A stretch of DNA of 64,000 bases, taken from positions 360,489 through 424,488 of the forward strand of contig NZ_AOIB01000013.1 in assembly GCF_000337675.1 (NCBI RefSeq), in the 5' to 3' direction. Position numbers and translations under genes: made by a program. The notes beneath the pieces are model-generated. The model searched no databases and had not been told where the DNA came from. It was given only the letters and a program-made list of their open reading frames with translations. Shown here piece after piece: positions 60,571 through 64,000 of this stretch (its first letter is position 1; every line of letters begins with the position of its first letter). The DNA comes from Natronococcus amylolyticus DSM 10524 (GTDB lineage: Archaea > Halobacteriota > Halobacteria > Halobacteriales > Natrialbaceae).

Positions 60571-61866
60571 TTACCGCTCCACGCGGAGCTCGGTCTTCTC
60601 CGCGACGGCGTCGGCCTCCTCGAACTCGCCGCCGCCGAGCAGGCCGCGGGTCGCCTTCTTCGCCCACTCCACGGCGGGCTGTTCGAACGTGTTGACGCCG
60701 TAGAGTTCGCCCGCGAGCACGCAGGCCGCCTCCATCCCGTACAGCAAGCCGCCGAGCTCGTACTCGTCGACCCGCTCGAGTTCAATCCGGACGTTCGGTC
60801 GCCCCGCTGCAGCGAGGCTGGCCTCCGTCGCCTCGAACTCCGCGTCGAGCAACTCGCCGAGCGTCGCGTCGCCGAGGTAGGCGAGATCGTCGACCTCGGT
60901 GTCGGGGATCGCCCGATCGTCGGCCTCTCGAGGCGTGACGAACGTGACCACCTTGTCCCGCGGCCCCGCGCGGTAGAGCTGGAGCTGGGAGTGTTGGTCC
61001 GTTACGCCCAGCGCCCGCAGGGGCGTCTGCCCGAGGTCATCCTTCCCGAGACTCTCGGCCCACAGCTGGGCGAACCATTCGGAGTACGTCTCGAGCGATT
61101 CAGCGTAGGGGACCATCGCGTTCATCCCCGCGCCGCGGGCGTCCAGCGCGTAGCTGGTCGCCCCGTAGGCGTAGGCCGGGCAGTCGAACAGCGAGCCCGA
61201 CAGGGTGTCGGCCTCGGCTGTGGCCCCCTCGAGGAGGGCCTCGAGATCGTGACCACAGACCGCGGCGGCGACCATCCCGACGGCCGAGAGCGCCGAGAAG
61301 CGACCCGGAACCCCGTCTGGAACTTTCAGCGACGGCAGGTCGTGGCGCTCCGAGAGATCGCGGAGGGGGCCCGACTCGCCCGTCGTCACGATCGTTCGCT
61401 CGGTCCAGTCGACGCCCGCGTCCTCGAAGGCCTCCCGGACGACAAGGAAGTTCGCCAGCGTCTCCGCGGTCGTCCCCGACCGGGAGACGACGTTGATCGC
61501 GGTGTTCTCGAGGGGGAGTCGCTCGAGCTCCGCCGTAACCCACGCGGGGTCGACGTTGTCGAGGTAGACGGTCTTGGTGTCGGAGTCGAGCGCCTCGGTG
61601 ATCGTCGCCGCGCCCAGCGCGCTGCCGCCGATACCGACGGTCACGAGGGCCTCGGCGTCGGCGACGGGCTCGACGGCTCGTCGGATCTCGTCGGGATCGG
61701 TTCGATCGGGGAGGTTCAGCGCCTCGTAGCCGTGTTCCCCGTTTGCCATCCCGTCCTCGATGCGTTCGTGTGCGTCGGCGACCTGCTCGTCCAGGCGCTC
61801 GAGCGAGTCTCGAGAGACGCCCGGCGAAGCGACCGACGCGAGCGCGTTGCCGATGTCGACGTCCAT
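60571..61866 (-). CDS. pgi: Glucose-6-phosphate isomerase
   Basis: A 431-residue PGI of the superfamily with SIS domains. Signature motifs: VTVGIGGSALGAATITEAL, NVVSRSGTTAETLANF, VVTTGESGPLRDLS, PDGVPGRFSALSAVG, and the GVTDQHSQLQLYRAGPRDK region with the catalytic His; the final VEWAKKATRGLLGG carries the conserved Lys. ATG at 61866 (MDVDIGNALASVA) is the family-like start. Gluconeogenic role is likely in haloarchaea, which degrade glucose by the semiphosphorylative ED route. Confidence 0.94.
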   Translation of the reverse strand: MDVDIGNALASVASPGVSRDSLERLDEQVADAHERIEDGMANGEHGYEALNLPDRTDPDEIRRAVEPVADAEALVTVGIGGSALGAATITEALDSDTKTVYLDNVDPAWVTAELERLPLENTAINVVSRSGTTAETLANFLVVREAFEDAGVDWTERTIVTTGESGPLRDLSERHDLPSLKVPDGVPGRFSALSAVGMVAAAVCGHDLEALLEGATAEADTLSGSLFDCPAYAYGATSYALDARGAGMNAMVPYAESLETYSEWFAQLWAESLGKDDLGQTPLRALGVTDQHSQLQLYRAGPRDKVVTFVTPREADDRAIPDTEVDDLAYLGDATLGELLDAEFEATEASLAAAGRPNVRIELERVDEYELGGLLYGMEAACVLAGELYGVNTFEQPAVEWAKKATRGLLGGGEFEEADAVAEKTELRVER

Positions 61867-61927
61867 GCTGGTGAGGGCACCCGCCTGCGGTAAAGGCGTT
61901 CCGTCACGCGGTAGCGGTCGACGAGCC

Positions 61928-62107
61928 TCAGGCGAACAGCAGGAGAGCGGAGACCGCGATCGGCGCCAGCGCCAGCAGGACGAACACGTATCGCCAGGTT
62001 CCGTACGGTGGCTCATCGGTCACCCCGTCCCGCCGGTTCCGTTCGCACGCCAGCCACGCGTCGTCGACGGCGAACGCGGTCGCGCCGTCCCGCTCTCGCT
62101 CCGCCAC
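61928..62107 (-). CDS. Small C-tail-anchored-like membrane protein (candidate)
   Basis: A 59-residue frame with a GTG start: VAERERDGATAFAVDDAWLA, then CERNRRDGVTDEPPYGTWR, and one strong hydrophobic C-terminal helix YVFVLLALAPIAVSALLLFA. Soluble acidic/basic N-terminal part and one C-terminal helix are typical of tail-anchored proteins. It lies between the SnoaL-like gene and pgi on the same strand, 31 bases after the former and 61 before the latter. Alternative GTG at 62023 (31 residues). No family recognised. Confidence 0.45.
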   Translation of the reverse strand: MAERERDGATAFAVDDAWLACERNRRDGVTDEPPYGTWRYVFVLLALAPIAVSALLLFA

Positions 62108-62138
62108 GGCGGACGCAACGTGGCCCGACGATGGCCGT

Positions 62139-62549
62139 CTACTCGGTAGCGCCGAGTTGGGCGAGTAGCGCTTCCGAATCGAAGTAGGTGCGATCCTCGA
62201 CGATCCGTCCGTCGTTGACCGTCAGTGTCGCCATCCCCGCAACTTCGACCGTCCGGCCCGTCGGTTCTACGCCGTCGAACGCCGCTTCGTGCGTTCCGGT
62301 CCACGTAAACTCGTGCATGATCATCTCGTCGCCGACGAGCGCTGCGTCCGTCTCCACCGTTCCGTCCGGAAAGGCGGACTCCTGTTCGTGGAGGAACTCC
62401 TCGAGGGCGTCCCGTCCGTGAACCTCGTCGAGCGGGGAGTAGAACGAGATCGACTCGGCGACGACGTCCAGTTTCGAGTGGTCGCCGCTCCACAGTTCAT
62501 CGTACCGCTCGAGGAGCCGTTCCGCGTCTTGGGTCGTGGCTTCTGACAT
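62139..62549 (-). CDS. SnoaL-like NTF2-fold protein
   Basis: A 136-residue NTF2-fold protein: ERLLERYDELWSGDHSKLDVV, FYSPLDEVHGRDALEEFLHE, EFTWTGTHEAAFDGVEPTGR and VAGMATLTVNDGRIVEDRTYFD match the polyketide-cyclase/SnoaL group. Haloarchaea have many of these with unknown roles, probably small-molecule binding or stress-related. The ATG at 62549 (MSEATTQDAERLLERYDELW) is family-like, and the extension to 62648 is not. Confidence 0.82.
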   Translation of the reverse strand: MSEATTQDAERLLERYDELWSGDHSKLDVVAESISFYSPLDEVHGRDALEEFLHEQESAFPDGTVETDAALVGDEMIMHEFTWTGTHEAAFDGVEPTGRTVEVAGMATLTVNDGRIVEDRTYFDSEALLAQLGATE

Positions 62550-62729
62550 GGTTCGTTCACCCGTGTTCGCTACGAAACCCGAAATCATAGCGTCACCTTG
62601 TGACCGAGTGCCACGACGTGGGCGAGGGTCAGTCGGTGAGCGCGTCACGTCAGGGTGTGCTCTCCCTGACGAGCGACGGACTCGCTCCGATCCGAAACCC
62701 CAAAACCCGCCACGCGCCTACGAGCCCGT

Positions 62730-63200
62730 ATGACCGAACAGACGGGCACGTACGTCGTCACGCACGCCGAAGCGGAGTCGGCCGTCGTCCGCGACGTCGA
62801 GACCGCACAGGTACACACCCTTTCGTCGAACCCCGGCCTCGAGGTCCACGACGTCCTCGAGGCCACCGTCGCGCCCGAACCGCCACTGGAGGTCGCCTGG
62901 GAGGTCGTCGACGTCGCCGATCGGCGGACGATCGAGCTGGTCGACAGCGACCTCGAGCCGACCACTCACGAGAAAGAGCTTGCGGCCGACGCCGAGGTCG
63001 GTGAACTGATCCAGGAGGAACGGGCCGGAACGGGCGAGATCCACGTCTTCAACCTCGAGTCGGAGATCGAAGCTGCAGCGCAGGACGTCCTCGAGGACGA
63101 GGAGACGGTCGCCCGGGCCGCGCGGCTCGAGGCGGTCCGCGTCGAGGTGCGTCGGTCGGCCGACGACGGCGTGTTGAGCGTTCGGTACCTGCCAGATTGA
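62730..63200 (+). CDS. DUF5812-type haloarchaeal protein
   Basis: A 156-residue very acidic protein starting MTEQTGTYVVTHAEAESAVV. Alternating strands (VHTLSSNPGLEVHDVLEATV, ELVDSDLEPT) precede a helical part (AADAEVGELIQEERAGTGEIHVF), and the protein ends VRYLPD. I match it to a haloarchaeal family, DUF5812, from memory; the function is unknown. It sits just upstream of the secF region, a place where I recall it in other haloarchaea. Confidence 0.65.
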   Translation: MTEQTGTYVVTHAEAESAVVRDVETAQVHTLSSNPGLEVHDVLEATVAPEPPLEVAWEVVDVADRRTIELVDSDLEPTTHEKELAADAEVGELIQEERAGTGEIHVFNLESEIEAAAQDVLEDEETVARAARLEAVRVEVRRSADDGVLSVRYLPD

Positions 63201-63205
63201 ACTCG

Positions 63206-63580
63206 CTACCCGTGGCTCGGGCCGCCCTTGCTCTGGACGCGCCAGCTCCCCTGAATACCACAGGCGTCGCGGACGTCGTACTCGATCTCGGTGTCGTCGA
63301 CGATCCGCGAGCCGCCCTCGACGGCCTCGACCCGCAGCGGGACGTCGAGCGTGTTACCACAGCACCCGACGCCGACGAACTCCTCCCAGATGTCGCCCGC
63401 CTCTGCGGTGTCGCGGGTCTTGCGAAGGAACGCCCGAAACGAGGGTTTCTCGACCTGAAACCGACCCCACTCGGAGAGATCCGCGGGGTAGGAGACGACG
63501 ACTCGCTCGGCGAAGGCGTCCCGGGCGGCGTCGGACGGGTCCTCGATCATCGTCGACGATTTGGGAGTCTCTGGGGTCAT
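63206..63580 (-). CDS. Small conserved hypothetical protein
   Basis: A 124-residue protein starting MTPETPKSSTMIEDPSD, with VVVSYPADLSEWGRFQVEKP, FRAFLRKTRDTAEAGDIWEEFVG, a VGCCGNTLDVPLRV core with a Cys pair, and RDACGIQGSWRVQSKGG at the end. An internal ATG (MIEDPSDAARDAF) is an alternative start. The Cys residues might form a metal or disulfide site. It is convergent with the DUF5812-type gene and divergent from secF. No family named. Confidence 0.6.
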   Translation of the reverse strand: MTPETPKSSTMIEDPSDAARDAFAERVVVSYPADLSEWGRFQVEKPSFRAFLRKTRDTAEAGDIWEEFVGVGCCGNTLDVPLRVEAVEGGSRIVDDTEIEYDVRDACGIQGSWRVQSKGGPSHG

Positions 63581-63698
63581 ACTCCCGCCTACGGGCTCGA
63601 GCGGTTTTAGCTCGTCGTCGAACTCTCGATTATTCTCACAGGAGATTGGCGCAGAAATTAGGAAGGCTTACACGGCCCGACTGCCAGGTGGGTGGTAT

Positions 63699-64000
63699 AT
63701 GGGGTATTTCGACGTACCGGAGATCGATTACACCCGGTACAGCGACCGCCAGTTGGCGGCGGTGCCGCTCGCGGTTCTTGGGGTCGCACTGCTCGTTCTC
63801 GTCGGGTCGTTTCTGCTGTTCGGAACGCCGGTCCAGCTCGGGATGGACTTCGCCGGCGGAACGGAGCTGACGGTCCAGACGACCGCATCGGAGGGTGAGA
63901 TTCCGGAGGCGTTCGACGAGGAGCCCGAATCCATCCAGTCGGTCGCCTCGGAGGAAAACCACTACATCGTCCAGTTCACATCGACCGACCAGGAGGGGTT
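63699..64000 (+). CDS. secF: Protein-export membrane protein SecF, N-terminal part (runs off the window)
   Basis: The first 100 residues of SecF, cut by the window end. It starts MGYFDVPEIDYTRYSDRQLA, has the first transmembrane helix LAVLGVALLVLVGSFLLFG, then the hallmark QLGMDFAGGTELTVQT region of the SecD/SecF periplasmic (here extracellular) domain. SecF with SecD boosts protein export through SecYE. In other haloarchaea secD normally follows. Confidence 0.92.
   Translation, partial: MGYFDVPEIDYTRYSDRQLAAVPLAVLGVALLVLVGSFLLFGTPVQLGMDFAGGTELTVQTTASEGEIPEAFDEEPESIQSVASEENHYIVQFTSTDQEG

Overview
The window is chromosomal DNA of a haloarchaeon (class Halobacteria; the family content would suit a Natrialbales-type genome, but that level of placement is inference). 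Reasons: uniformly high GC; strongly acidic proteins rich in Asp and Glu; many genes started by a TATA-like box about 25-30 bases before the start codon, as expected for leaderless mRNAs; archaeal-only proteins (transcription factor TFS, alpha-NAC, NOB1, aIF-5B, a Bat-type HTH regulator); and several protein families known only from haloarchaea. No rRNA, tRNA, CRISPR array, complete insertion sequence or prophage was recognised.

Layout. 1-8.97 kb: end of a gamma-glutamyltransferase, a membrane M48 protease, an M20 amidohydrolase, a small Cys-containing unknown, a divergent uS10-like/Nudix pair, a nuclease-like DUF5787-type protein, a DUF5797-type protein and an MFS transporter. 9-13.5 kb: information-processing genes (TFS, TrmI-type tRNA methyltransferase, alpha-NAC, PUA protein), a NYN-domain protein and HtpX. 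13.9-16.4 kb: dapA-dapB-dapD of the succinylase lysine/diaminopimelate pathway. 16.9-32.0 kb: a block for aromatic acid catabolism: PaaA-PaaB-PaaC, PaaK, a PaaI-like thioesterase, two thiolases, an HMG-CoA-synthase-like/DUF35 fusion, two crotonase-fold enzymes, 3-hydroxyacyl-CoA dehydrogenase, a MaoC hydratase, a metal-dependent hydrolase, an aldo/keto reductase, and AzlCD. 32.4-35.4 kb: the lysine pathway resumes with lysA and dapE. The block therefore sits between dapD and lysA, and no dapF is seen; a small SPW-type membrane protein lies between lysA and dapE.

35.5-49 kb: a LOV-domain histidine kinase, purB, a purN-purH fusion, a double Usp protein, carA with a divergent Lrp-type regulator, a PHP phosphoesterase, a lipid-kinase-like protein, an Idi-type Nudix protein, a Tat-exported CAP-domain protein and a quinone oxidoreductase. 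49-64 kb: a MoaB-like protein and 5-formyl-THF cyclo-ligase, a hairpin-rich non-coding stretch, the pyrG-guaA-DUF7126 operon, aIF-5B, a PRC-barrel protein with NOB1, a CPBP protease, a Bat-type HTH regulator, pgi, a SnoaL-like protein, and the start of secF.

The paa genes could form one route: PaaK makes phenylacetyl-CoA, PaaABC epoxidises the ring, a crotonase-type isomerase and the MaoC hydratase would handle ring rearrangement and opening, and the second hydratase, the dehydrogenase and the thiolase would finish beta-oxidation. PaaD, PaaE and the aldehyde-dehydrogenase part of PaaZ are not in the window. The points most worth a second look are the split dap operon, the HMG-CoA-synthase-like protein that has lost its catalytic Glu/Cys/His, the nuclease-like DUF5787 protein with a Cys cluster, the three-way-junction RNA candidate near 50.7 kb, and a 39-base duplication of the 3' end of purNH.
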